This document shows, in pieces, positions 35,354 through 44,658 of a stretch of 64,000 bases of DNA (position 1 is the stretch's first letter; the number at the start of each line of letters is the position of its first letter). The notes under the pieces were generated by a model. That model did no database searches and was not told the origin of the DNA. It worked only from the letters and a program-made list of their open reading frames with translations. Made by a program: the position numbers and the translations under genes. Source of the DNA: Gordonia sediminis (GTDB taxonomy: Bacteria; Actinomycetota; Actinomycetes; Mycobacteriales; Mycobacteriaceae). Location: the NCBI GenBank assembly GCA_004193205.1, contig RZUM01000007.1, forward strand, positions 62,001 to 126,000, given 5' to 3'.

Positions 35354-36799
35354 ATGTTCGAAATGGCCGACGCGCAAGCGGATCTCGCTCGGGTGGCGAA
35401 CCTGTCCGCGGACGAGTTGGTCGATCTCGGCCAGGATCTGACCCGATTCGAACGTCAGGCCGCGGCCCGCAAAATCGTGACCGCTCATCGGGTCGGACAG
35501 CTGGCATTCGAGCGGGTGCTCGAGATGTGCGGCAATGCCAGCATCAAGAAGATGCCCGAGAAGGCCGCGGTCCGAGAGGTCTCGTATCGGCTCGGCGTGC
35601 CGACGATGACGGCCGGCAAATGGATCGAGCTGGGCGAGCGTCTGCACCAGTTGCCCACGATCATGACCGCATTCCTCGACGGCGAGCTGTCCGAGCACCG
35701 GGCCCGCATCATCGCCAATCGGCTTGCCGCGCTCGAGGAAGGCTTGCGCGACAGTCTGGCGGCAGCAGCCCTGGGATTGGCCCGCCAGCCGATCAGCGGG
35801 AGCCAACTCGGCGAGAAGCTCGACGAACTGATCATCGAGGCCGATCCCGGTGCGGCCGCCGAGCAGCGCGACGAGTTCACCCAGCAGCAGGACGTCCGCA
35901 TCAGCAAGGAGGCGCACGGCCACTGGGGCATCGACGCCCTGGTGCCCCTCGCCGACGGCCAATATCTGAAAGACCGGCTCGCCGAACTCATCGCCCGAGA
36001 TCTCTGCGAGAACGATCCCCGCACGATCGGACAGAAACGTGTGGCCGCACTCGCCGCGATCATGCGCGGACTCAACACCATCGAATGCGGCTGCGGGCAC
36101 AGCGACTGTCCAAAGAAGGCGACCGAGCAGGGGCGCCCCTCGACCGAGATAGCGACGATGCCCACTGCGTCCGTCGTGTCCGTCGTGACCGACGCGCTGA
36201 CACTGGCCGGCCTCACCGGCGAGATGGTGCCGCGTGTCGACGGCTACGGCGTCATCGACCCGGACCTCGCCCGAGCCCTCGCCGACGACGCCACGTGGCA
36301 AGGCCTCTACCGCGAAGCCCGCGCCGGCGACGAGACACAAGGATTGCGGAAGGGTCGCCCGCGCCGAGCGGGCACGATCGCCCCGAATCATCTGATCGCA
36401 CCCGGCCCGATCGTCACCCGGTCACGGCCGCCCAACGACGTCGGCGACCTGCGGCCGGTCGATCCGTCGGGTCACGGCGGCCTCGTTGTCCCGCCGACCG
36501 GCGCCCTGATCTACCAGCCGACCGACGCGCTGCGCCGCGAGGTGTTGCTCACCGACCAGACCTGCCGTGGACCCTGGTGCGATCACTCTGCGACCGACTG
36601 CCAATTCGACCACATCGTTCCGTTCGACCACCAGAATCCGGTGGCCGGCGGCTGGAGCGTGCCCGCCAACATCGCGCCGCTCTGCATTCCCTGTCACCAG
36701 TTCAAACACCTGGGCCTCTGGATACCGGTCATGTACCCGGGCCGGATCATCGTGTGGCGCAACGCAACCACCGGAGACGAGATCATCACCTACCCCTGA
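35354..36799 (+). CDS. DUF222/HNH endonuclease domain protein (13E12 family)
   Basis: A 481-residue member of the REP13E12-like family, abundant and repeated in mycolata genomes. The N-terminal DUF222 region (about 1-250) is helical. At the C-terminus is an HNH nuclease domain with a zinc-binding frame: Cys-x4-Cys in TCRGPWCDH, catalytic His in CQFDHIVPF, then LCIPCHQFKH. The function is unknown, and the family may be mobile. No terminal repeats or partner genes are visible. Its 3' end overlaps the fadE gene on the other strand by 10 bp. Confidence 0.85.
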   Translation: MFEMADAQADLARVANLSADELVDLGQDLTRFERQAAARKIVTAHRVGQLAFERVLEMCGNASIKKMPEKAAVREVSYRLGVPTMTAGKWIELGERLHQLPTIMTAFLDGELSEHRARIIANRLAALEEGLRDSLAAAALGLARQPISGSQLGEKLDELIIEADPGAAAEQRDEFTQQQDVRISKEAHGHWGIDALVPLADGQYLKDRLAELIARDLCENDPRTIGQKRVAALAAIMRGLNTIECGCGHSDCPKKATEQGRPSTEIATMPTASVVSVVTDALTLAGLTGEMVPRVDGYGVIDPDLARALADDATWQGLYREARAGDETQGLRKGRPRRAGTIAPNHLIAPGPIVTRSRPPNDVGDLRPVDPSGHGGLVVPPTGALIYQPTDALRREVLLTDQTCRGPWCDHSATDCQFDHIVPFDHQNPVAGGWSVPANIAPLCIPCHQFKHLGLWIPVMYPGRIIVWRNATTGDEIITYP

Positions 36800-37893
36800 C
36801 GCGCGACCCGATCGCTCAGCTCGGCGACCACCTCGTGGGGCTGTCCGAACAATTGCGCGGCGCTGTGCGCACGCTTGAAGTAGAGCCCGATGTCGTGCTC
36901 GGCGGTGATCCCGATACCGCCGTGGAGCTGTATGCCTTCACCGGCGACCGTCTGGAAGGCCTCTGAGCACCAGACGTGCGCGGCTGCCGCCAGATCGTCG
37001 GCGTCGGGGTCGCCGGCGGCCACCGCGGCGAGCGCGGCGCGCGAGATCGACCGCGACGTCTCGACCAGTGCGTACATGTCGGCCATCCGGTGCTTGAGTG
37101 CCTGAAACGAGCCGATGATCCGGCCGAACTGCTTGCGCGACTTGGTGTACTCGACCGTCAGATGCAGCGCGGCCGCGGCGCCGCCGACCTGCTCGGCCGA
37201 CAGCAGTGCCCACGCGTGGGCGCGCAGCCGAGCCGGTAGTTCCGGGTGGCCGGGGATGGTCACCGACGGCGCCTCGTCGAAGCTGACCCGCGACAGCGGG
37301 CGGCTCGGGTCGACCACCGGCTGCGGCGTCACGGTGACGCCGTCGGCGTGCGCGTCGACCGCGTGGAGGGTCACGCCGCCCGGACTGCCGGCCAGGACCA
37401 CGAACAGGTCCGCGGATTCGCCATCGATCACGTAATCGGCAGTGCCGCTGAGAAGTCCGGCGTTGGCCACAACTCCGGGGCGCGTCCAGCCGGTCCGACC
37501 GGCCCAGCACACGGTGGCGATGCGTTCGCCCGAGGCGATCGGAGGCAGCAAACGACGGTTGGTCTGCGCGTCATCGACGATCAGCAGGGCTGCGGTCGCC
37601 AGGGACGTCGCGAAGACCGGGACCGGCGCCAATGACGCCCCGAGCTCTTCGAGCACGACACCGGTCTCGGCGAAACCCGCACCCGCACCCCCGTAGTCCT
37701 CAGGAATCGGCAGCGCGGCCACGCCGATCTCGGTGCACAGCGTGTCGTATAGTCCGCGGTCGATACGCGGCGTGGCACCCATCGCGGCGCGTGCGGAGGC
37801 CGAATCGGTCCGCCGGCGAAGCAACTCCCGCACGGCATCCGCGAGGGCCTCACGGTCCTCGGCAGAGATGGGAGCGATGTCGGCGATGGTCAC
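36790..37893 (-). CDS. acyl-CoA dehydrogenase (FadE type, third in operon)
   Basis: A 367-residue acyl-CoA dehydrogenase-like protein with the FAD-binding C-terminal pattern KQFGRIIGSFQALKHRMAD and IQLHGGIGITAEHDI. The GTG at 37893 overlaps the preceding fadE stop by 4 bp. It belongs to an echA-fadE-fadE-fadE operon with a KstR2 operator at its head. In M. tuberculosis, KstR2-controlled fadE genes (fadE30-fadE33) encode heteromeric dehydrogenases for the C/D-ring propionates; this trio resembles that set, but exact orthology cannot be fixed by eye. Confidence 0.85.
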   Translation of the reverse strand: MTIADIAPISAEDREALADAVRELLRRRTDSASARAAMGATPRIDRGLYDTLCTEIGVAALPIPEDYGGAGAGFAETGVVLEELGASLAPVPVFATSLATAALLIVDDAQTNRRLLPPIASGERIATVCWAGRTGWTRPGVVANAGLLSGTADYVIDGESADLFVVLAGSPGGVTLHAVDAHADGVTVTPQPVVDPSRPLSRVSFDEAPSVTIPGHPELPARLRAHAWALLSAEQVGGAAAALHLTVEYTKSRKQFGRIIGSFQALKHRMADMYALVETSRSISRAALAAVAAGDPDADDLAAAAHVWCSEAFQTVAGEGIQLHGGIGITAEHDIGLYFKRAHSAAQLFGQPHEVVAELSDRVARQG

Positions 37894-38855
37894 AGCGACT
37901 CCAGAATCCGCTGCCGCAGCACCGCGGGGGTTCCCCATGCGGTGAGCAGCGCTCGTGTCTTGGTCAGATACAGCGACAGGTCGTGCTCGGCGGTGTAGCC
38001 GATCGCGCCGAACACCTGCAGCGCGCGCCGTGACGCCAGGTAGGCGGCGTCACCGGCGACCACCTTGGCCGCCGCCACGTCGCGATGGACATCGGTGCCC
38101 TCCGGCACCAGCCCGTCGAGGCCCAGCGCGGCCGCATGCACCAGCGGCCGCGCCATCTCGACGGCGATCGCGACATCGGCCAGATGGTGTTTGACCGCCT
38201 GGAACGACCCGATCGGCCGCCCGAACTGGGTGCGGGCCTGCGCATACTCAGCCGCGAGGGTCAACATCGCCTCGGCGAGTCCAAGTAGTTGTGCCGCGGT
38301 GGCCAGGATGCCCATGTCCACCGCGTCGTCGACGTCAACGCCCTCGGCCAGGACTTCGGCGGGGATCAGTTCGGCGAGCACGCGCGTCGGATCGACCGTC
38401 GGGTACGTCGCGCCGACCGTCGCGGTGCTCAGGATTCCGTCGCGGACGATGTACGCGACATCGGTGGTGGGTGCGAGTGGGGCCAACGGAGCGATCGCCA
38501 CCGTCGCGAAAACGCCTTCGGCGAGGTCGCTCGCGGCCGGTCCGGTCACTCCGGCGGACCGGAACAACACCGGTAGAACAGCGATGCTCTCCACCACCGG
38601 CCCGGGTAGAGCGTGGCGACCGATCTGCTCCATCGCCACCACCAGTTCGACCGCACCGGCCGACGATCCACCCGACGATTCGTCGATGAGAAGCCCGTTG
38701 ACCCCGGTCTCGGCAAGGGCGACAAAGACTTCCGCCACCGGCCGACGATCCTCGTCAATCCAGGACCGGGCGCGCGAGGCCACCTCCGCCTTGGTCAGCA
38801 GTGCGTCGACGGTGGCCGCGAGGTCGTCGTGGACGTCGGAGAGTAGGAATTTCAT
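37890..38855 (-). CDS. acyl-CoA dehydrogenase (FadE type, second in operon)
   Basis: A 321-residue acyl-CoA dehydrogenase-like subunit, shorter than canonical enzymes (about 380). It keeps the FAD/partner interface RTQFGRPIGSFQAVKHHLAD and VFGAIGYTAEHDLSLYL. Such short subunits usually pair with a full-length partner in the alpha2-beta2 dehydrogenases of steroid catabolism; the 388-residue product of the gene just upstream is the natural partner. Starts 5 bp after that gene's stop. Confidence 0.83.
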   Translation of the reverse strand: MKFLLSDVHDDLAATVDALLTKAEVASRARSWIDEDRRPVAEVFVALAETGVNGLLIDESSGGSSAGAVELVVAMEQIGRHALPGPVVESIAVLPVLFRSAGVTGPAASDLAEGVFATVAIAPLAPLAPTTDVAYIVRDGILSTATVGATYPTVDPTRVLAELIPAEVLAEGVDVDDAVDMGILATAAQLLGLAEAMLTLAAEYAQARTQFGRPIGSFQAVKHHLADVAIAVEMARPLVHAAALGLDGLVPEGTDVHRDVAAAKVVAGDAAYLASRRALQVFGAIGYTAEHDLSLYLTKTRALLTAWGTPAVLRQRILESL

Positions 38856-38860
38856 GGTCG

Positions 38861-40027
38861 TCACCTGTCCCCGCGCGGCAGCCCGAGGAGGCGTTCGGCG
38901 ATCACGTTGCGCTGAATCTCGTTGGTGCCGGCGTAGATCGGCCCGGACAGCGAGAAGAGATAGCCATCGGTCCACGCGTCGTCGAGTTCGGCGTCGACGC
39001 CCTGCAGGTCCAGCGCGGTCTCGTGGGCGGCGATATCCCACTGCGACCAGAACACCTTGTTGATCGACGACTCCATGCCCAACTGCCCGCCGGCCGCGAG
39101 TCGACTGACGGTCTGATAGGTCGACAGCTCGTACGCACGGGCGCCGATCCACGCATCCGCCACCCGCGCATCGACATTCGCGGCAGGTGGCACGGTGTCG
39201 CGATGGGTCTTCCACGCCTCGACGAGCCGATCGGTGGTGGCGAGAAACCGGCCGGGGGAGCGCAGCGACAACCCGCGTTCGTTGGCGGCCGTGCTCATCG
39301 CGACGCGCCATCCGTTGTCGACCGCGCCGATCACTCCCGAGTCGCCGGGTCTGGCGGGGTCGTCGGGGACGAAGACATTCTCCAGGAACAACTCCGCGAA
39401 CCCGGGCTCACCGTCGAGCTGGGCGATCGGGCGCACCGTGACACCGGGACTGCGCAGGTCGAACATGACATACGTCAACCCCCGATGCCTCTCGGCTGTC
39501 TTGTCGGAGCGGAACAGGCCGAACGCCCAGTCGGCGAAGCTCGATCGGGAGGACCACGTCTTCTGCCCGTTGAGCAGCCAGCCGCCCTCGGTGCGGGTGG
39601 CCGTGGACCGCAGCGATGCGAGGTCGCTCCCGGCCTCGGGTTCGCTCCACGCCTGCCCCCAGATGTCGTCGGCGCGCGCCATCCGCGGCAGGATGCGGGC
39701 CAGCTGATCGGGGTGTGCGTGCTCGAACAGTGTTGGGGCGAGCAGGAAGATGCCGTTCTGGCTGACGCGGCCCGGCGCCCCGGACCGGTAGTACTCCTCC
39801 TCGAAGATGACCCAGTGCAGCAGCGGCGCGTCGCGGCCGCCGTACTCGGTGGGCCAGCTGATCACCGACATACGGTCGGCGGCCATGGTGCGTTCCCAGT
39901 CGCGGTGTGCCTCGAAACCCTCGGCGGTGTCCATCGACGGGAGCGGTTGCGACGGTACATGTGCGGCCAGCCACGCGCGGACCTCGGCGCGGAAGGACTG
40001 TGCGGCGTCGTCGAACAGCAGATCCAT
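38861..40027 (-). CDS. acyl-CoA dehydrogenase (FadE type, first in operon)
   Basis: A 388-residue acyl-CoA dehydrogenase with all three domains. Typical blocks are WSEPEAGSDLASL, NGQKTWSSR and the C-terminal GPIYAGTNEIQRNVIAERLLGLPR. It starts 1 bp after the upstream hydratase stop. Probably oxidises a steroid-ring-derived CoA-thioester together with the following shorter subunit. KstR2 control points to C/D-ring metabolism; the specific substrate is not evident. Confidence 0.86.
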   Translation of the reverse strand: MDLLFDDAAQSFRAEVRAWLAAHVPSQPLPSMDTAEGFEAHRDWERTMAADRMSVISWPTEYGGRDAPLLHWVIFEEEYYRSGAPGRVSQNGIFLLAPTLFEHAHPDQLARILPRMARADDIWGQAWSEPEAGSDLASLRSTATRTEGGWLLNGQKTWSSRSSFADWAFGLFRSDKTAERHRGLTYVMFDLRSPGVTVRPIAQLDGEPGFAELFLENVFVPDDPARPGDSGVIGAVDNGWRVAMSTAANERGLSLRSPGRFLATTDRLVEAWKTHRDTVPPAANVDARVADAWIGARAYELSTYQTVSRLAAGGQLGMESSINKVFWSQWDIAAHETALDLQGVDAELDDAWTDGYLFSLSGPIYAGTNEIQRNVIAERLLGLPRGDR

Positions 40028-40028
40028 G

Positions 40029-40934
40029 TCAACCCCCCTGCTGTGCAGCTGATTTCATGGACTTCGCATCCATCCCGCCCAACGAATCGCCGCCAACCTC
40101 GGCATTGGCCGCATGCGCGAAGTGATGCCACCCGAACACCGAGTCCATCGAATTGCGCAGGCCCATCTGGTCTTCGCAGATGTTGACCGCCTTTTTCGAC
40201 AGGAACAGGCCCTGCATCGGCATCGTGACCATCTTCTCGGCGATCGCTTCGACCTTCGCCCCCAGTTCGTCGCGCGGCACCACGTGGTTGACCATGCCCC
40301 AGTCGGCGGCCTGCGCCGCGGTGAAGCGTTCTCCGGTGAACAGGATCTCCTTCGCGCGTCGCGGCCCGAGGACGAAGGCATGCGCGAAGTACTCCACACC
40401 CGGGATACCCATGCGGGCGACCGGATCGGAGAAGAACGCATCGTCGGACGCGACGATGAAATCGCACACCCACGCCAACATCAGGCCACCCGCGATGCAG
40501 GCGCCGTGTACCTGCGCGATGACCGGTTTGGGGATGTCCCGCCAGCGACGGCACATGCCCATGTACACCTCGACCTCCCGTGCGAGGCGTTGATCGGCGC
40601 CGGAGCGGTCGGTGTGATCCCAGTGCAGCGTCGCGACGTTGGGGTAGAACGTGTCGAAGTCGCGTTCCGGTGTACCGATGTCATGGCCGGCCGAGAAGTG
40701 CTTGCCGTTCGCACGCAACACGACGACCTTCACCGCGGCGTCGTCGACGGCCCGACGAAACGCCGCGTCGAGCGAGTACGTCATCACCGAGTTCTGGGCG
40801 TTGCGGTACTCGGGGCGATTGAGCGTCACGTAGGCGACGGCGTTCTCCGGTCCACCGACCTCGTAGGCGACCGGCGTCGAGTCGGGGCCGAGGTCGGCCG
40901 GGCCCAGGGCGGGCGGGATGGGGGCTTCACTCAT
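40029..40934 (-). CDS. enoyl-CoA hydratase/isomerase family protein
   Basis: A 301-residue crotonase-fold protein. The oxyanion-hole regions are HFSAGHDIGT and HGACIAGGLMLAW. At the usual catalytic pair, the first glutamate position (Glu144 in rat hydratase) appears as Val in SDPVARMGIPG, while the second (AKEILFTG) is kept, so simple hydration may not be its reaction. First gene of the operon with three fadE genes. A perfect KstR2 operator ends its promoter 18 bp upstream. Confidence 0.85.
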   Translation of the reverse strand: MSEAPIPPALGPADLGPDSTPVAYEVGGPENAVAYVTLNRPEYRNAQNSVMTYSLDAAFRRAVDDAAVKVVVLRANGKHFSAGHDIGTPERDFDTFYPNVATLHWDHTDRSGADQRLAREVEVYMGMCRRWRDIPKPVIAQVHGACIAGGLMLAWVCDFIVASDDAFFSDPVARMGIPGVEYFAHAFVLGPRRAKEILFTGERFTAAQAADWGMVNHVVPRDELGAKVEAIAEKMVTMPMQGLFLSKKAVNICEDQMGLRNSMDSVFGWHHFAHAANAEVGGDSLGGMDAKSMKSAAQQGG

Positions 40935-40951
40935 GGCCTCGAGCGTAACCT

Positions 40952-40965
40952 AGCAAGTGCTTGGT
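40952..40965. promoter_or_regulatory. KstR2 operator (perfect match)
   Basis: AGCAAGTGCTTGGT matches the KstR2 consensus AnCAAGnnCTTGnT at every fixed base. It lies upstream of the echA-fadE operon. KstR2 represses C/D-ring (HIP) catabolic genes and responds to HIP-CoA, which gives the operon a likely role. The cysD gene on the other side starts about 100 bp away. Confidence 0.85.
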
Positions 40966-41065
40966 TGGTAGTCCGGTGGTCGGCGTGGTCGCCATGGGCG
41001 CGCGGGCCGATGCCATATAGTCGAGGACTGGCGTCGTATTCCCGACAGGTCAAGGAGACGGATCG

Positions 41066-42010
41066 GTGTCGAGGACGACTCGCGTGCAGGACGGACCCGT
41101 GCATCACGGATACGAGTTGACCCATCTCGCGGCGCTCGAGGCCGAGTCGGTGCACATCATTCGTGAGGTGGCGGCGACGTTTGAGCGTCCGGTGTTGCTG
41201 TTCTCGGGTGGCAAGGATTCGGTGGTGATGTTTCATCTGGCGCAGAAGGCGTTCTGGCCGGCGCCGGTGCCGTTTCCGTTGATGCATGTGGATACCGGCC
41301 ACAATTTCGACGAGGTGATCGCCTATCGCGATCGGGTGGTGGCGCAGACCGGGGTGCGGTTGGTGGTCAGTTCGGTGCAGGACGACATCGATGCCGGCCG
41401 CGTGGTGGAGGACACCGGTCCGGGCGCGTCGCGCAACCGGTTGCAGACCACGGCGTTGTTGCGCGGTATCCGGGAGCATCGGTTTGATGCGGTGTTCGGT
41501 GGGGCGCGCCGCGATGAGGAGAAAGCCCGCGCCAAGGAGCGGGTGTTCAGTTTCCGGGACGAGTTCGGGGCGTGGGATCCGCGGGCGCAGCGCCCGGAGT
41601 TGTGGCACCTGTACAACGGCCGTCATCACCGCGGTGAGCACATTCGGGTGTTCCCGCTGAGTAATTGGACCGAACTGGATATCTGGCAGTACATCGCCGC
41701 CGAGGAGATCGAGTTGCCGCCGATCTATTACGCGCATGACCGTGAGGTGGTGCCGCGTGATGGCATGTTGTTGGCGAAAACCCGGTTCCTGCAAACGTAT
41801 CCGGGTGAGGTGTCGCATTCGGAGAGGGTGCGGTTTCGCACCGTGGGGGATGCCACGTGTACCGGGTGTGTGCGCAGTGACGCCGACACGGTGGACAAGG
41901 TGATCGCCGAGATCGAGGTCACCCGGGTGACCGAGCGTGGCGCCACCCGTGCCGATGACCGGATCTCCGAGGCGGGTATGGAGGACCGGAAGAAGGAGGG
42001 CTATTTCTGA
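41066..42010 (+). CDS. cysD: sulfate adenylyltransferase small subunit
   Basis: ATP sulfurylase subunit (314 residues) that, with CysN, makes adenosine 5'-phosphosulfate from sulfate and ATP. The PP-loop motif SGGKDSVV is present (about 48-55), followed by DTGHNF and FGGARRDEEKARAKER. The start is a GTG with AAGGAGA 7 bp upstream. The stop shares one base with the cysNC start (TGATG). Confidence 0.95.
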   Translation: MSRTTRVQDGPVHHGYELTHLAALEAESVHIIREVAATFERPVLLFSGGKDSVVMFHLAQKAFWPAPVPFPLMHVDTGHNFDEVIAYRDRVVAQTGVRLVVSSVQDDIDAGRVVEDTGPGASRNRLQTTALLRGIREHRFDAVFGGARRDEEKARAKERVFSFRDEFGAWDPRAQRPELWHLYNGRHHRGEHIRVFPLSNWTELDIWQYIAAEEIELPPIYYAHDREVVPRDGMLLAKTRFLQTYPGEVSHSERVRFRTVGDATCTGCVRSDADTVDKVIAEIEVTRVTERGATRADDRISEAGMEDRKKEGYF

Positions 42011-43848
42011 TGCCCACAGAACTACTGCGCCTGGCCACGGCCGGGTCCGTGGATGACGGCAAGTCGACGTTGATCGGGCGGCTGCTGTTCGACTCGAAGA
42101 CGATTTTCACCGATCAGCTCGAGGCGATCGAACGCACCAGCGCCGCCCGCGGCGACGAGTACGCGGATTTGGCGTTGCTGACCGACGGTCTGCGCGCCGA
42201 GCGGGAGCAGGGCATCACCATCGATGTCGCCTACCGCTATTTCTCCACCCCGAAACGCAAGTTCATCATCGCCGACACCCCCGGGCATGTGCAGTACACC
42301 CGCAACATGGTGACCGGGGCGTCGACCGCGCATCTGGCGTTGATCCTCGTCGATGCCCGCAAAGGGGTGTTGGAACAGACCAAACGCCACGCGTTCCTGT
42401 CGACGCTGCTGGGTATCCCGCACCTGACGATCTGTGTGAACAAGATGGACCTGGTCGACTGGTCGCAGGAGCGGTTCGAGGAGATCGTCGACGATTTCGT
42501 GGCGTTCGCGGCCAAATTGAATGTCACCGACCTCACCTTCATCCCGCTGTCGGCGTTGCAGGGCGACAACGTGGTGGACGCCTCGACGAACATGGACTGG
42601 TATGAGGGTCGCCCGCTGCTCAATCATCTGGAGAACGTGTACATCGCTTCGGACCGCAACCTGATCGATGCGCGGCTGCCGGTGCAGTACGTGATCCGCC
42701 CGCAACGTGCCGACGGCGCCGATCATCGTGCGTATGCGGGGACGGTGGCCGGTGGGGTGTTCTCCCGCGGGGACGAGGTGGTGGTGTTGCCGGGTGGGTT
42801 CACCACCACCATCACCCAGATCTGGGGGCCGGGTGGGGCGAAGGTCGACGAGGCGTTCGCGACGATGGCGGTGTCGATGGAGTTGGCCGACGAGATCGAC
42901 ATCGTGCGTGGGGACATGCTGGCCCGGCCGAACAACCGCCCGTATGTGGGGCGGGACATCGACGCGATGGTGTGTTGGTTTTCCGAGGACACCGAACTGA
43001 CCGCGGGTAACCGGTATCAGATGCTGTGCGGCACCCGGCTCACCCGGGCGCAGGTGTCCGGGCTGAACTATCGGCTGGATGTGAATACCCTGCACCGTGA
43101 CGAGGAAACAACGGTGTTGCGGCTCAACGAGATCGCGCGTTTGTCGTTGCATACTCAGCAGCCGGTGATGTTCGACTCCTACCGCAAGAACCGGGAGACC
43201 GGCAGTTTCATCCTGATCGACGAGGCCACCAACAAGACCGTCGGCGCGGGCATGATCACCGCGCCGGTCAGCCGGGACAGTCACGTGGTGTGGCAGACCA
43301 CCAAGGTCACCCGCGAGCAGCGCACCCACCAGGGGGCGACGTTGTGGCTGACCGGGCTGTCCGGGTCGGGGAAGTCGTCGCTGGCGGTCGAACTCGAACG
43401 GCGCTTCGTCGCCGAGGGCCGCCCCGCGTATCTGATGGACGGGGACAACCTGCGCCACGGCCTCAACTCCGACCTCGGTTTCTCCGACGACGACCGCCGC
43501 GAGAACATCCGCCGCACCAGCGAGGTCGCCGCGCTGTTCGCCGACTCCGGAGCCGTCGCCATCGTGTCGCTGATCAGCCCGTTCGCCGACGAACGCCGCC
43601 GCGCCCGCGAGATCCACCGCGAACGTGGCCTGCCGTTCCACGAGATCTTCCTCGACACCCCGCTCGACGTGTGCGAGGACCGCGATCCCAAAGGCCTCTA
43701 CGCCAAAGCCCGTCGCGGCGAGATCAGCCAATTCACCGGCATCGACTCACCCTACGAACGACCGCTGCACGCCGACATCGTCGTCACGCCCGCCGATGGC
43801 TCACCCGCCGAGGTCGCCGAAGCAGTGATACGGAACCTGGGTCTGTGA
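42010..43848 (+). CDS. cysNC: sulfate adenylyltransferase large subunit fused to APS kinase
   Basis: Bifunctional protein (612 residues). The N-terminal GTPase CysN drives APS synthesis: P-loop GSVDDGKS at 12-19, DTPGHVQYTRNM, and NKMDLVD. The C-terminal APS kinase CysC makes PAPS: P-loop GLSGSGKS at 449-456, then the DGDNLRHGLN signature. The fusion is typical of Mycobacteriales. PAPS serves sulfotransferases and sulfate assimilation; cysQ follows immediately. Confidence 0.95.
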   Translation: MPTELLRLATAGSVDDGKSTLIGRLLFDSKTIFTDQLEAIERTSAARGDEYADLALLTDGLRAEREQGITIDVAYRYFSTPKRKFIIADTPGHVQYTRNMVTGASTAHLALILVDARKGVLEQTKRHAFLSTLLGIPHLTICVNKMDLVDWSQERFEEIVDDFVAFAAKLNVTDLTFIPLSALQGDNVVDASTNMDWYEGRPLLNHLENVYIASDRNLIDARLPVQYVIRPQRADGADHRAYAGTVAGGVFSRGDEVVVLPGGFTTTITQIWGPGGAKVDEAFATMAVSMELADEIDIVRGDMLARPNNRPYVGRDIDAMVCWFSEDTELTAGNRYQMLCGTRLTRAQVSGLNYRLDVNTLHRDEETTVLRLNEIARLSLHTQQPVMFDSYRKNRETGSFILIDEATNKTVGAGMITAPVSRDSHVVWQTTKVTREQRTHQGATLWLTGLSGSGKSSLAVELERRFVAEGRPAYLMDGDNLRHGLNSDLGFSDDDRRENIRRTSEVAALFADSGAVAIVSLISPFADERRRAREIHRERGLPFHEIFLDTPLDVCEDRDPKGLYAKARRGEISQFTGIDSPYERPLHADIVVTPADGSPAEVAEAVIRNLGL

Positions 43849-43863
43849 CAACAAGGAGTGCAC

Positions 43864-44625
43864 ATGTCGGCTGATCGTGTCCTCGCCGGAGACCTGGCGA
43901 CGGCCGCGGGGGAACTGCTCCTCGAGATCCGCGCCTCGAGCGGTCTGTCGGGCAAGGAACTCGGCAAAGCCGGCGACCTGCAGTCCAACGAGCTGCTGCT
44001 TGCGCGACTGGCCGCCGAGCGTCCCGACGACGCGGTCCTCTCCGAAGAGTCCGCCGACGACAAGTCCCGGCTGACCGCACCTCGGGTGTGGATCGTCGAC
44101 CCCGTCGACGGCACCCGCGAATACGGCACCGCCGACCACACCGACTGGGCCGTGCACGTGGCGCTGTGGTCGGCCACCGACGGCCTGATCGCCGGCGCCG
44201 TCGCCCTGCCGGCGCTCGGCGTCACCTATCTCGACGACGCCGACCCGATTGCACCGACCGGGGGTCTCGCTGCCACGCCGGCGGGCAACCGGCCACGCGT
44301 CGTCGTCAGCGCGTCACGGCCACCGGCCTTCTCACAGGCGGTCGCCGACGCGATCGGTGGCGAGGTGCTGCAGATGGGTTCTGCCGGCGCCAAGGCGATG
44401 GCGGTGGTGCGTGGCGAGGCCGCCGCCTATGTGCACGCCGGTGGCCAGTACGAATGGGACTCGGCGGCCCCCGTCGCGGTCGCGCAGGCCAAGGGATTGT
44501 GGTGTGGCCGAACCGACGGGTCCGACCTCGTCTACAACCGCGACGACACCTACCTGCCGGACCTGGTGATCTGCCGGCCCGAGCTCCGCGATGCCGTCAT
44601 CGCGGTGACATCGACACACGAATAA
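43864..44625 (+). CDS. cysQ: 3'(2'),5'-bisphosphate nucleotidase
   Basis: Mg-dependent, Li-sensitive phosphatase (253 residues) that turns 3'-phosphoadenosine 5'-phosphate into AMP and keeps PAPS/PAP in balance. The inositol-monophosphatase family metal motif VDPVDGTREY is present, preceded by a Glu-Glu pair (LSEESADD), and the C-terminal WDSAAPVAVAQAKG block completes the site. The ATG at 43864 follows AAGGAG; it is 15 bp after cysNC, so it belongs to the same operon. Confidence 0.9.
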   Translation: MSADRVLAGDLATAAGELLLEIRASSGLSGKELGKAGDLQSNELLLARLAAERPDDAVLSEESADDKSRLTAPRVWIVDPVDGTREYGTADHTDWAVHVALWSATDGLIAGAVALPALGVTYLDDADPIAPTGGLAATPAGNRPRVVVSASRPPAFSQAVADAIGGEVLQMGSAGAKAMAVVRGEAAAYVHAGGQYEWDSAAPVAVAQAKGLWCGRTDGSDLVYNRDDTYLPDLVICRPELRDAVIAVTSTHE

Positions 44626-44658
44626 CCGCGCGACGATCTCTCACCTACACTGTCACGA

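Noticed and set aside
35354-36799. HNH protein as part of a mobile element or defence island
   Set aside because: No transposase, repeats or partner genes; members of this family are common single genes in mycolata.
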